Part shown: piece after piece, positions 11,281 through 22,422 of the stretch
Numbering within the stretch: the first letter of the stretch is position 1
Layout of the letters: each line of letters opens with the position of its first letter
Assembly (NCBI GenBank): GCA_964006375.1
Contig: OZ023267.1
Coordinates: 24,424,239-24,488,238, forward strand
Source of the DNA: Tillus elongatus
Taxonomy: Eukaryota > Arthropoda > Insecta > Coleoptera > Cleridae
Direction: 5' to 3'
DNA length: 64,000 nucleotides
Program-made: the position numbers and the translations under genes
The notes under the pieces: generated by a model
The model's database searches: none
What the model saw: only the letters and a program-made list of their open reading frames with translations
Told to the model about the DNA's origin: nothing

Positions 11281-12010
11281 AAGTATACAACAGCAGTAGC
11301 AATAGTAGCGGTAGCAATGATGTGGAGGCTAACGCCAGGCAAGTAGGCCACAACGGGCTCTTTTTGCCAACCCCGGCAACCCAGCAACCATGCCCTACCC
11401 TTCCTCGGTTCCGTCACCAAACCCAAACCTCTTTGACCTCGAAATAAAGGCCATGACAGTCTTCCATTGGACAGAACTTGCCTGGTTCCTCTGCAGAATC
11501 CTCCAACTGAACAATTCTGTTCGAAGACTCCCAAAAGCCTCGCATTCACACAGGTAGTGGTAAGACGTTTCTTCACTATCGCCGCATTCCTGGCAAATGG
11601 GCTCCCTCTCCACACCTACCAATGTAAGGTGTCTTCTGAGAGCACGGTGGCCCGTCAGCACCCCGATGATGCGGCGAAGCGCAGAACGACTCCTAAAAAG
11701 AAGCTGCTGTTTGTGTCTGGCCTCTCCACGAAATCCCTCGCCTGAAAACAGCCACGGATCGACCTCCAGTGCTTTTCCATGGCCTCCTCAGTCCATTTAT
11801 TTCGGGCGTCAGAGTCCATCTTCCTACTTATGCCTATCGCAGGTTCCGGGCCCTAGAACGCTCGCCGGGAACCAAGCCTTACGAGGTCAATCGCCACTTC
11901 ATTCCCCGCGACGCCACAGTGTCCCGGAACTCATACAAGTTGCACCTCCCTTGTCCTGGACAGTCCCATAAGAGCGTCAGCGCACTCCTGAACCAGCGTT
12001 AACGGAATTC
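11281..12010 (-). pseudogene. LINE C copy 1: RNase H end, zinc knuckle and 3' tail
   Basis: Reads on the - strand. The clearest piece is LTGHRALRRHLTLVGVEREP followed by ICQECGDSEETSYHYLCECE (about 11660-11520), the C-terminal zinc-knuckle signature. The upstream RNase H part (12010-11700) is split by frameshifts. The 3' tail is rich in AGC/AGT triplets (about 11285-11320), as in the larger copy at 22.4-24.5 kb. It is 5'-truncated and inactive. Confidence 0.7.
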
Positions 12011-12154
12011 TGGGCGCGCAGACTGCTCGGAAAGTAAACAACAAAATCATAAGTTTTCGTATTTGGAAAATTCGGTTATTCTCCGAATTTTTTGGATTCA
12101 TCGATCTAAGCGCGTGAATTCCAAAAACTGAATAACAAAAATAATAATTTTCTC

Positions 12155-12193
12155 CTGTCTGACGATGATGCTAAATAGCGAAACCGGTTACAG
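12155..12193 (+). ncRNA. Hammerhead-ribozyme-like hairpin (PLE-3 tail)
   Basis: Stem I is CTGT (12155-12158) with ACAG (12190-12193). The CTGACGA box is at 12159-12165, then four extra bases, stem II GCTA/TAGC (12170-12179), GAA (12180-12182), a self-complementary stem III ACCGGT and a U at the expected cleavage position. The downstream flank resembles the tails at 14.7 and 54.0 kb. Four unpaired bases before stem II depart from the textbook core, so activity is uncertain. Confidence 0.5.
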
Positions 12194-12597
12194 ACAAGAA
12201 AACAAATCTTTGTGAAGTCAGATAAATAGTCTCCACGTATGTATTTAAAATCAGAGGGGTCGCTATTTGAAACCACAAAATTGGTTATCGCAGAAGTGTC
12301 ACCATAAAGCTACCCAGACAGCACAGACACATTCTGAGAATATACCTGGAACGTTTCGAAAGAATATTGAAACATCCCCAGAACATTCTCACAGGATGCA
12401 AATATATTCATAGAACATTCTATAAACATGACAATTGGACGGATTCTGTCATACTAATAAGGTTTTTAGAATGTTATTTATAATATTCTTAGGAGCTCGC
12501 AGTATGATTTGAAAATGTCCCACGGACAATTCAATGAATCTTCTCAAAATCTCCATACATATCCTCATAGGAATTACATTGCTTTTTTTTAAAGATA

Positions 12598-13006
12598 TAC
12601 AGGGTATTTTGAACAAGAACCGACACATAGCAGGGTCATGTATTAGGGGAACCTAAAATATGGTGATTTAACGCAACTTACCTCTATACTATAAGTTGGA
12701 CCCTTGAGAAGTTATAGGGATTTAAAGTGGAGTTCAACCTATTCAACCCTTTCAAATGCCTCAATTGAACTCTACATATCATCGATTATTGCTCGGTATA
12801 CTCAAAATGTGTACCAAATTTGATTTTTCTAAGTTACAGTATTACGCAGATATTGATTTAAAAAAATAATTGAAACCCCACTTTGAAGGACTATAACTTC
12901 TCAGGGGTGCAAATTAGTATAGGGGTAAGTTGCGTTAAATTTCCATATTTTAGGTTTACCTACATGCCCTGCTCTGTGTCAGTTTTTATGCGAAATACCC
13001 TGTGTA
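12598..13006. mobile_element. Foldback MITE with about 120-bp inverted arms
   Basis: The left arm starts TACAGGGTATTTTGAACAAG and the right arm is its approximate reverse complement ending CGAAATACCCTGTGTA. Shared arm phrases include CCTAAAATATGG, TTTAACGCAACTTACC and TGAGAAGTTATAG. TA dinucleotides flank both ends. Non-coding. Confidence 0.75.
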
Positions 13007-14406
13007 CATTTTTTGAATGATACAGAAATTAGGGAAATGCAAAGCTATGAAATATTTCATTTATCTTCAACATTTATTAATTTTGCACCATTTAACTAGC
13101 CTTGTATATATTTTCGTATAAGCAAGCCCAACTGGCCATATATGTTAGAATTTGAACTTCAATCATTCACCCTTGCGTATGTTACCATCATTCTAGTGAC
13201 TACACACACCTGTAAACTCACGTTCAGATACTTAATAAGTCAACAATTCGAGTATTTCACATTTATTCAGGTTAAGTATGTACTTATAACAAATACAAAG
13301 AAATGTCTTTGAATAAAATATTAATAAAACAATCGAAATTTTAATAACATAAAAATAAAATAAATAAATATACAGTTCTTGGAGTTGGCAGAAAATTTAA
13401 TAGCCAAATACAAAGTTTCCAAGATGAATATTCGAGGTTACCCCACTGAAGTAACTTGAAATCTGGGTAGACTATTGATTCTATAGGCTTTCAGTGTAGC
13501 ATATTAAAGGAATTGCATTACATAATAGTACTTTTATACCTTTATAGAATACAATTAAATTGGACATAATATTCCACAAAATCACACTCACTTGCACTTA
13601 TAAAAAATTACAACTGAAAGTCATCGATCAAACCTTTTGACCATTCCCTTGCATGGTTGCTCTCTGCTCTGCTCTCACGGATTTGATTTTGACTTCTAAA
13701 CCTATTTCCATATTCCCATACCCGACGTTTGTCACCAACAGGTTGGATATTCTGGTTGTGAAGGCATACTTTGGCAAAGTGATTGCGTATCTGATAAATT
13801 GCAAGTTTTATTGTACATGAATCTTCCTACCATATGTTCAGATACACATTTTCTGCACTTTATAGTCATACTTCTCACAGCCTTAACTTCTTTCCACAGG
13901 AGTAAAAAGCCCGATATCTTGCTTAGACAATTCTATAGATTTGCATTATTTTTGCACTTTTAATAGCGTAATATCAGTTTCTCTAATAATCCCCTATTGT
14001 ATTTGCTTGTCGTAAAGGCCCAGAATTAATTTATTTTTGATCGTTCAATCTGCATATGGATTTTTATAATTATACAGATACATCAGTAACTAGCAGGTTG
14101 CTTCTTAAGTTCCGTTACAAAAGCGTAAATGGTCTGGTCTTCTTCTTGATAGAAGTTATACAATTTTAACGGGTTCATAGTAATATTTGTCTTTGGCTTC
14201 ATCTAAAAAACCGAGAACATCTTTCAGCTTATTTTTCTTATCAACTGGAAAAGTATTAAAGATATCTGACCCCGCTTCACTTAAAATTTGTAAAAGTAGG
14301 ACTATTTTCATATCATCAATTGAATTTTGTTTTCCTGAAGCTTTTAGAAATATATATTAAACTTTTGTTTTCATGTAGGCCCGTTCCAGCCCATCCACAT
14401 CAAACG
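13007..14406. other. AT-rich interior of the 12.3-16.5 kb unit
   Basis: No protein similarity, RNA gene or tandem repeat is visible. Short ORFs here are not conserved-looking. Confidence 0.35.
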
Positions 14407-14414
14407 GTGGTGGT

Positions 14415-15642
14415 GAGGGTTGGCAAGTTTAAAAGAGACGTTTAAAACATGTTTGTGTAGAGTCTGCTTTATTACTGTTATTGTTTAGTTATTTTATTGT
14501 TGTAACTGTTATTATAGTTATTACTGTTATAGACTAGTTCTATTTTTATGTTAAATATTGATATACAGCAGGTAGACATTTTGAAAGTCTCGTCCGTCAT
14601 TTGTGTCTCATTTTATTTTCAATTTTGAAGAATTTTTTGATTAAAACATCATAATATAGCAACAGATCTTTATTTGTCGTTGATACTCGTGATTTGGTAT
14701 TTAGTCAATTTGTATCTGCCTGAGGATGCTGACAAGCAGCGATACTACTTACCGAAACGTTGAAGAACGTCCAGAATTTAGAAAGGCCACTTACTCCAGT
14801 TAGCTTACGCGCTGGCTACGTCCTTCACATACAGAAACGAAACCCAACAGTGAAGACAGAGAAGTAGTCTCCGTGTCTGTATGTACTAGAGTTGGGTTTT
14901 TGAGTTTTGTTTAAAACTGTTTTAAACAGAGTTTTAAACGTGTTTTATTTGAATTTTAAAAACTGATATGAAACACATGTAATAAATAATTCATTATAAG
15001 CCAAGATAGTCAAAAATTAATCTTCAGCAGTGATTCGCACTAGATATTTTTAATGCAGCTGTTGCTGTTAGAAAACGGTTGTGCTCTCTTTTTTTAATTG
15101 GATTTTCAGATCCTGCAACAGTACCATTTCTGCTGACACTACTGCCTCCTCAACCTTCAGAAACAAAATATGGATTGAATATCACATTTTGGTGGCCGAT
15201 TTCAGTTAGAATATGAGGATTTAATTTTTTATATGTCAATAAATTGTCAAAAAATAATTACAGACATGTTTGCCACGTTGTTCAAAAAACAAATTACTTT
15301 ACAGATGTGTAAATAAAATAAAATTGAGATTTTATATGCGTAGCATTTTTATTGCTATTTATGAACAAAGTGTACCCTCAATCTGATAAACAAACTTATG
15401 GTAACCTACCACTTATATGTCTGAATCTGAGTCAGGTGATTTTTGATGTTCACGTGCACAGAATGCAATTTCATGACATGCATGTGTTTTGGATTATGTT
15501 TAAAACAAGTTTTTTTCAGTTTAAAACTGTTTTATTGTCTTTCATTAAAAACACTGATTAAACCAATAAAAAACTGTTTTAAACACCGTTTATTGTTTTT
15601 TCTGTTAAAAAATTTAAAAAAACTTGTTTTTTGCCAACCCTG
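14415..15642. mobile_element. Non-autonomous hAT-like element with 8-bp TSD
   Basis: Ends are GAGGGTTGGCAAGTTT (left) and, inverted, CAGGGTTGGCAAAAAACAAG (right), the pattern of hAT terminal repeats. The 8-bp sequence GTGGTGGT is present at 14407-14414 and again at 15643-15650, as expected for a hAT target duplication. Sub-terminal sequence is rich in TTTAAAAC/GTTTTAAAC motifs at both ends. No transposase ORF. A Penelope-type tail (about 14630-14885) sits inside. Confidence 0.8.
14630..14885 (+). mobile_element. PLE-3 tail with hammerhead-like motif, inserted in the hAT
   Basis: The upstream part (TTTTTTGATTAAAACATCAT...) matches 49194-49240, and the downstream GTGAAGACAGAGAAGTAGTC part matches the tails near 12.2 and 54.1 kb. 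In between, CTGAGGA (14720-14726), an extra T, stem GCTG/CAGC, then GAA at 14754-14756, an ACGTT/AACGT stem III with GAAG loop, a C and CAG form a stretched hammerhead-like layout. An additional roughly 13 nt before GAA make it doubtful as an active ribozyme. Confidence 0.5.
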
Positions 15643-15650
15643 GTGGTGGT

Positions 15651-16448
15651 GACTTATATTACATGATTTAGGTTTTGTTATTAAACAACACAATTTGTTA
15701 ATTATATATTATACAATGTATGTGTACCTAATTCGTAAGATGATTCAGTCTCAAGCAAAACTGGCGAACTCTTCGTCGGTGTCAACTACAGGAGATGCTT
15801 TAAAACTTGTTTCTTTACTGTGTATGTTTCAGTTCTTGATAACCTGACACCATGTTCTAGTTGCTTTTGTACTCTGGATCTATGTTTGCAATTACACACT
15901 GTTCTCCGTGTTCACGTTATATTATTATTTTTAATTAATTATGTTACAATATAACCTTATACAACATTGACCTCACACCATTCATGTTGACATTAATCAT
16001 TAATTTACATTTACGTCTATCGGCCATCTTCCCTTTTCCGTGGCATGGAGATGCGCTCTATGTCTAAAGAAGGGAGGTGCCTAAATATACAATTTTTGGA
16101 TGTGTTTAACATAGAACAGGTAACGTAATGAAACATGCGAAATAGTTACTATTATAATTCTCACCACTATACCGTAATCATAATCTATCTTTTTCATTAA
16201 ATTTGAAAGTTATATGATATTATAAGGACATCTCAAGCATATTCTGAGCGAATATTCTGAATAATGATCTATTCAAATATTCTCAGTATATTGATGAAGA
16301 ATTCTCTTAGGATATAATTTAACTCAGAATATTCAAGATGCAGTTTGAAATTCCATAAATGTTATTAGAACATCCCGAAACAAATATTCTGAAAAATGAA
16401 TGTTCTCACATCGTGAGAACATTCTGAGAATGTCTTGTGATGTATGGG
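15651..16448. other. AT-rich sequence with half-palindrome cluster
   Basis: No gene. From about 16235 to 16440 there are repeated ATTCTGAGAAT/GAATATTCT half-palindromes, including the perfect hairpin TGTTCTCAC...GTGAGAACA near 16405. These are the right sub-terminal region of the unit starting at 12310. Confidence 0.5.
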
Positions 16449-16450
16449 TA

Positions 16451-16603
16451 GGTTCATACACTCGCGAATTGCGAAATGGCAGCGAGACGTATCCCTATTT
16501 TTTTTCTCCCTCAGGGTTCGTTCGCTCTCCCTATTGGTTTATTTTAAATAATTAGGCCAATAGGAATTAGTTCTGCATTACGCAATTCGTGAGTGTATGA
16601 ACC
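16451..16603. mobile_element. 153-bp MITE with about 28-bp TIRs and TA target site
   Basis: Left end GGTTCATACACTCGCGAATT and right end AATTCGTGAGTGTATGAACC are inverted repeats, with TA at 16449-16450 and 16604-16605. Size, TIR and TA duplication fit a Tc1/mariner-mobilised MITE. It landed at the very end of the CTACCCA unit. Confidence 0.85.
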
Positions 16604-16759
16604 TATAGCTTATAAGGCATAAATGGAATCAAGGCAACAGATAATGTAAAAAAATGCCTAACAATTTTAATTTAAAATAGTTTTTTGATGAAATTATGTT
16701 TTTCGAAGTATTAAACGGATAAATAACGTAACAGTTCTCGAATCCCTTCAGGAGGTGAT

Positions 16760-17152
16760 TTTTTTTTTTTGTTCCCTCAGGGCTCGTCCGCGGCCTTGCC
16801 GCCCCGATAGCACCGCAACCCTTGGTTGATTGTGCATACCCCTAGTCTTACTCCACCCATTCCAAAATCACTGTGCCTTGAACTAGTCTGCACAGCGATT
16901 GGTAGGGTGAAGTTTTATATTGCTCTGTCTCCGGTCTAGAGTGACCGTAGATCAGTTGTCTTTTCCGGTCCAGAGCTATACACTCGCACAAGATGTGCTG
17001 GGCTGATTCCTCCCCCTCGTCGCAGAGTCTGCATGCGAGGTCCCCTTCGAACCGCCCCATTTTATGTAGGTGTTTCTTGACGGCCATGTGTCCCGTCAAG
17101 AGACCTGTTGTGTTTCTGAGCTGTCCTCTGCTAAGGTTTAGCAGCTCCACAG
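16760..17152 (-). pseudogene. LINE B copy 2: short 5'-truncated insertion with 13-bp TSD
   Basis: On the - strand, MELLNLSRGQLRNTTGLLTG (from 17150) leads into the zinc knuckle CRLCDEGEESAQHILCEC and ends VILEWVE-stop at 16848. About 90 nt of GC-rich 3' UTR and a poly(A) tract (T-run at 16760-16770 on +) follow. TTCAGGAGGTGAT occurs at 16747-16759 and 17153-17165, a clean target-site duplication. The coding part is open throughout, so this is a young copy. Confidence 0.9.
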
Positions 17153-17165
17153 TTCAGGAGGTGAT

Positions 17166-17759
17166 ACTTTAATAACATATTATGTAGTTTCGCCATTTTT
17201 TAAATTTCCTAAAATCTTTTCACAGTCTTTAATTATATGCAATTAAATTTTGTTGGAGTTAATAAAACAACAAGAGTGAACTTCATCATTGACGACTTGA
17301 TTAGATCTTATTATTATGATATACTTTGTGAGATTATGGTAGGTACCTACTTAATAATATGATGTGGATATGCCATGTTAATGACAATCGATATTTAATT
17401 TAGTTTATAGCCCCGGACACTTCTGCCATAATCATGTAATCAATCTGTTTGGAGAGAGTACAAACATTGTACAACAGACAAATGGATGACATGTTTAAGT
17501 GCTGCCACATGCAATACAAGTCGATTTTCTGTGAATAATAAATTAACTTTTATACGTTTTAATATTCCCGATTTTATTACAGGGACATATTCTCTATGAA
17601 ATTTGTAAAATTAACTGGGTATAAGCAGTAGGTAACTTTGAATTTATATTGATATCGCGTAAAATAATATTTTATAACTAGACATATCAAAAGCATATCT
17701 TAGACTATAAATAAGTAATGATTAAAGCAGAAATCAACTAATAAATTCTTAGAAAGTGT
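17166..17759. other. AT-rich stretch without a recognised feature
   Basis: No protein, repeat or RNA gene could be supported here. Confidence 0.35.
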
Positions 17760-18012
17760 GAGTAAATTCGTCTTTATTAAGTACTACGGTGTTGAACGCG
17801 CTACAGAACCCTATAGTTTCCTGGTGATTAGCCGATTAGGTAAAAGTATTTATTTATTTCAATTTGCTACTACAGAATTAAACAATTCCAAATGGTACTT
17901 AAAAAAAACAAATGATTTCATAATTGCAAGTAAGTGTACTTCTAAAAAAACTCGTCAACATTACTGCGAAGACCTCTTACATTCTCATTATAAATCAAGC
18001 AGCAGTCAGATA
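17760..18012 (-). pseudogene. LINE E ORF2 start: endonuclease fragment
   Basis: Just 3' of the ORF1 stop, broken - strand frames give NVRGLRSNVDEFF and CNYEIICF, the opening of an APE-type endonuclease (normally NVRGLRSK...EIIxLTETWL). The sequence is lost after that. It shows ORF1 belonged to a two-ORF LINE. Confidence 0.45.
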
Positions 18013-18838
18013 CTAGTTCTCCCCCAACGGCGGCTCCGTCCCCGGAAAATAAGATGCGTCACCCCGAGAGCGGGTAACAAATTCTCTTATAGCTATGTTA
18101 GTAGGCCTTTTTTCTTCATTAATCATTAAATCAAAATCCTGATCAAGGACACCAACCTTGAAAGAACAATAATTGTCATTAGAAGTCAAAGGCAGTACAT
18201 TTACTTCTTCTACGCCTATCTCATCCTTGATATAATTGACAATCCGCGCAACACTAGTGCCTGGCTGCACACGATTAACGTGTATCCATCGTGTCCGAAG
18301 TGCTGCCCGATTAGATGTGGAACTACCCTTACCAATCATGGGGGCCATACGTCCAACAGACCCATGAACAGCCGAGACTGGAATTCCCACGGGTCCCTCG
18401 GAGCGACGAGTATCACCATCAAAAGCCGAAGAAGATCCCTGCGCCTGTCCAGAAACAGAAGGAATGCCGCCTGCCCTGGATGTCTGCTTCCTGGTTGATG
18501 TCTGTATCCTGCCCTCCCTCGGGAAACCCACCTTAGTAACATTGGTAGATGGCTTAACAGGAGGACCAGACCCGGACAAACCGCCCCCTCTGCCCTCATC
18601 ATGACCCTCATTACACCTTAACAGGTCAACATTACACTTAGTCAAGACTTCGATCTGAGTCTTCATCTTAGATATTTCATGTGAAAACTCCTTGCTCAAA
18701 GCATGAATCCGCTCATCGAAGACCTGCCTCATTTAACGCAAAATTTCACAATAAGCAGCACTGCAACAGTCACAAACCATTTTCAATTTCACTTCTTCAG
18801 ATGTCAGTGTATTCTTGCATTCCGCACATTCCATGGTA
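18013..18838 (-). pseudogene. LINE E ORF1 (zinc finger, coiled coil, RNA-binding-like C-domain)
   Basis: The long open part is 18732-18013 (239 aa). Just upstream, from an ATG at about 18835, the frame reads MECAECKNTLTSEE, and after a frameshift CDCCSAAYCEI; the Cys pairs look like the PHD-type finger that starts many insect LINE ORF1 proteins. Then come a helical stretch (FDERIHALSKEFSHEISKMK), a Gly/Ser/Pro-rich linker, and a C-terminal domain with WIHVNRVQPGTSVARIVNYI and YCSFKV, typical of CR1/Jockey-type ORF1. It would act as a nucleic-acid chaperone in the element's RNP. A stop lies at the finger/coil junction, so it is damaged. Confidence 0.65.
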
Positions 18839-19151
18839 GGCAGTGTATATTATCAACGACCAAAAACAATCAACCGTTGGAATCCTTATCTCTATCACTA
18901 GATAAGTTTTTATTCAGCTCCTGTCCAAACCTCAATAGAAAACCACAAATTTATGGTAGTTTGTCAACCACTACATGCAAAATAACATGCAACACACCAA
19001 CAGCGTCACATACACAAGCACTGCCGAAAAAATCAGCAAAATCAAGCACAAAAAACAGCTCAAAACGACACAAAACAAGAGAGCAACAATTCCCTGTATA
19101 TCATCACAGTTTACATTTTCGTTATGGCGTCGTTAGTTCGCTATATAGTTG

Positions 19152-20515
19152 AAGAAATTCATGTTGAATAAAAAGTATCTAATGTTGCTTATTTTAATAC
19201 ATATTTTTACCCCGACTAATGCTCTACTTAACTCACTATTGTCTTTATTGGATACAGGAGGGAGAAATGCATCATTCGGACCTCATACACAACACCGTAG
19301 TGCGTGGGATATCGAGGTACTGTGACACTCATACTCATTAAAAATTCCTCCCATGGAGTACCGGACCTTAGTCCATGCCTCCGTCGGAAAGATTTCACAC
19401 AATGACGTTTAAGTTTGAATGTTTCCATTCTGTTTTTGCCGCGGGGGCGTCAGCGGGTAAGTATAAGCTTTGGACGCTTATGCTTATGTGGAAGTTGCTT
19501 ATTCTAGTCGCTGGCCCTACGGAGAAGAGCATTTGGGTGAGAAGCGGCTTTTGCGAACTGAGTTCTGGATAGTTGAGTGATAAACTCAAGTATCGAAGGC
19601 ATTTCTAGATCAGAGTGAATCTGACTGTTTCTGACAAACGATGGTGCTCCGGTAACCATTCTCAGAATTTTATTCTGGATGATTTTAAGGGTCTTGATGT
19701 GTGTTGCGGCCGCGGTGGCCCATGCAAGGGATGCATAGGTCGTGACTGGCAGGATTATGACTCTGTACACGAGAAATTTATTGTTCATGGACAATTTGGA
19801 ATTTCTATTTAGAAGTGGGAACAGCTTCGAGATGAACATCGAGGCTTTTCGTCGGGCGTGTTGGACATGGGGGCGCCATGTTAAGTGTTTGTCGAGGAAA
19901 ACTTTGAGGTATTTCGGGGAATTTTGCCAGGGAATTAGACGGTTGTCTAATGCTACGTGTTCGTGAGGTGTGTGTCTCCTCTTGCAAAATAGGACTGCTG
20001 AACATTTATCAGGGTTTATGGCTAGACAAGATTTGCTATACCAGCCTTGCAGCTCGTCTACGGCGATCTGAAGTCGTTCGGTTATTATCCTCGGCCTAGT
20101 GGAGCTGCTGAGGATGGTAGTGTCGTCTGCGTGTTGTGCGTATGTCAAGTTTAGGGGCGCTGTCGGAATGTCTGCGACAAATATATTGTACAGCAGAGGG
20201 GAGATAGCAGAACTTTGCGGGAGACCAGCCGTGGCTGAGTAGGTTCTAGATCTGGCTCCCAGATGTTTGACCTGGAACTTCCTCTGTTGCAGGTATGACC
20301 TGATTATCAGAATCAGAGGGAGAGGATAATTGAATGATGGAAGTTTGTTTAAGAGGCCCGCATGCCAGACCCTATCGAAGGCTTGAGCAATGCCGAGAAA
20401 TATTGCACCAGTTGACTGGTTTTTATTAAATCCTTGGTCTGTGGTGGAGTGCTGTTGACTGAAACCGAATTGCTCGTCTGGGAGGATATGATTTTCACAG
20501 GTGAATGAAGCTAGC
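19152..20515 (-). pseudogene. LINE D: Jockey-like reverse transcriptase, 3' half
   Basis: On the - strand from 20515: ILPDEQFGFSQQHSTTDQGF, motif A IFLGIAQAFDRVWHA, motif B GLPQSSAISPLLYN, motif C YAQHADDTTILSS (near 20130) and a C-terminal region (KYLKVFLDKHLTWRPHVQHA, VTTYASLAWATAA). Motif A has Gly where the catalytic Asp is expected and motif B has Ser for Gly, so it is inactive even before counting stops. The 644-nt open frame 20148-19504 is the best preserved part; the 3' end runs to about 19152. Confidence 0.8.
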
Positions 20516-22408
20516 CTTTACCTATCAGCCTCCCATGATACAATGACTCATGATTTACAAGATATAATAACGCGCATATGCCCCGCTCCCCTCCAAATAT
20601 TTCTATACGTTAATTCATTGCGGTTGAGGTTACATTCCACTTCGTCGGTATATTGTCTTTTTCAGATAATATAGAATACATCATTAAATTTAATCTTTTT
20701 CATTTTTATATTACATACCTATATAAGCACAAGACAAGAATAATAATTAAGGAGAGCCCTAAGTTAACATTGGGACTACACAAACTTAAAAAAATAGAGA
20801 AGGCGTTCGCAGACATTTAGAGGGAGTCAACATTCATAAACTTGATTTGATCATCATGTTACACAATTACAGTACTATTCTCATCATAAAAAATTACTCT
20901 GAATGCACTTAAATATTAGTAAAATGCGTAATTTGTTAAGAGGTTATAAGATGTGATGAAACGTCAAACTCCACTGTACGACAGCATATTATTATTGCAC
21001 TGGACTCATCATATGACGGCATGCGCGTGACAGTTCTACAAATAGGTAGCCTCATTATCATCTCTTGTTATTAGTTATTTCTATCATGCCTACATCCTGT
21101 CTCAAATCAAGTAGACTGTAGACTTCAGTAGGCTATGAAATTTGAGTCAGCCGTAGTTACTAAATTACGGTGTATTGTGTTTACGAACTAGTAATAGAAA
21201 AATTGAGTTTAAAAAATTAAATAGGTATTCAGGTTGTCTAAGATTTAATAAATATTTTATTATATTCTCCACTTTCCAATATATACTTAATTAACGACGA
21301 TAATTGAGCTAAAAGACATCACAAGAGGATTGGTTGTAGTACCCCAGTAAACACCCTGATGTCATTTTCACGTTATTTTTTTAGAACTGTATGTAGACTA
21401 CGACGTCAGTGAAAGACGTCATTATGACAAAAAAAACGACGCCACAGTTTTGTGACGTCAATAATTAACATTTAGACGTCATGATCACGTTATAAGTAGG
21501 GTCTTGATGTCGTTTATTCTGATGGACTACCATGAATAACTGCCAATTTGAGGACAAAAGATAATTTTTGATTTAATTTTTGAAGATGTTCGAACTATCT
21601 GAAAATAAATGACGACTACAATATAAAATCTAGCAAGCAACTTTCAATTATTTATCGTAAATTTCCACATCAGAAAATGACATATTTTAACTCTGTGAAT
21701 GGTTTCAAACGTGTTTAAAAATTGACTCAAAATTCTCGCAGACGCTAAACTTAATACTTACAGTTTTGCTATTGACGCCATCGTATACTCAATGGGCAAA
21801 AATTCACAATTATCCTGTCCGGTTAATCGACTTTGTAGCGACAAAATTGGGAAAATTAACAAAGGTGCTGCCTTATAGACTTATAACAGCCTGGATACTC
21901 CGAATATAGACTACAAGTCTATATTCCTACAGAATAATTACAAATGAGCAAAGATTATAAAGTAGCACTTAAAAAGCCAGTGGCCAGTCAGCAGATTCAT
22001 CGCCCTCGAGGCTCGAACCTACGGTCTTTATGTACCGATGGGTGGTCCTATGCTTCGTTTCCTCATTCTATTTCCACTGCCACTCTACTTTAGCGTCCTC
22101 CTTGGCCCTTTGAGCATTCTACTCGTAATAGGAGCACGTACCCTCTTTTGACCTGTAGGGCCACTCCGTCACTTATGGCAGCTTTTGCCTTCGCGTCGGC
22201 CTTTAAGATACCTTTGATTTGGTCAGTACCCCACCACAGATTTATTTGTGTTCCAGCGAGCTCTACCTGTGATATCATCCTCTGGATGCTATCGGTTATT
22301 CCCCCCCCCCCTCGTCTCTAAAAAATTGATAGAGTCGAGCAGAGAGCAGTGTTTAAATTAGGTACCTACAAAAAGTACATTGAGAATTAAAAAAATCATA
22401 CACGGTGG
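20516..22408. other. No gene recognised; GACGTC palindrome cluster at 21350-21520
   Basis: The only structure seen is a cluster of GACGTC/TGATGTC palindromes after the sequence CCCCAGTAAACACCCTGATG at about 21341. Elsewhere the stretch is plain AT-rich DNA. A tRNA B-box-like GGCTCGAACC at 22010 lacks a matching A box. Confidence 0.4.
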
Positions 22409-22422
22409 TATAAAGGATGGTA

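Larger units (their letters stand above)
12310..16451. mobile_element. Large unit with TIR-like ends CTACCCA...ACATTCT, holding nested insertions
   Basis: The left end begins CTACCCAGACAGCACAGACA and the right end, read backwards, begins CTACCCATACATCACAAGAC; both continue into clusters of ATTCTGAGAAT-like half-palindromes (12330-12520 and 16235-16440). Inside are a foldback MITE and a non-autonomous hAT. No transposase is seen, so it is a non-autonomous DNA element or two related solo ends. Class unknown. Confidence 0.45.

Noticed and set aside
18013..18732. Possible host gene (239-aa ORF)
   Set aside because: The zinc-finger start just upstream, the ORF1-type C-domain and the endonuclease remnant directly 3' make a LINE ORF1 much more likely.
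22005..22060. tRNA gene on the - strand
   Set aside because: A B-box-like GGTTCGAGCC is present but no A box or cloverleaf could be formed.
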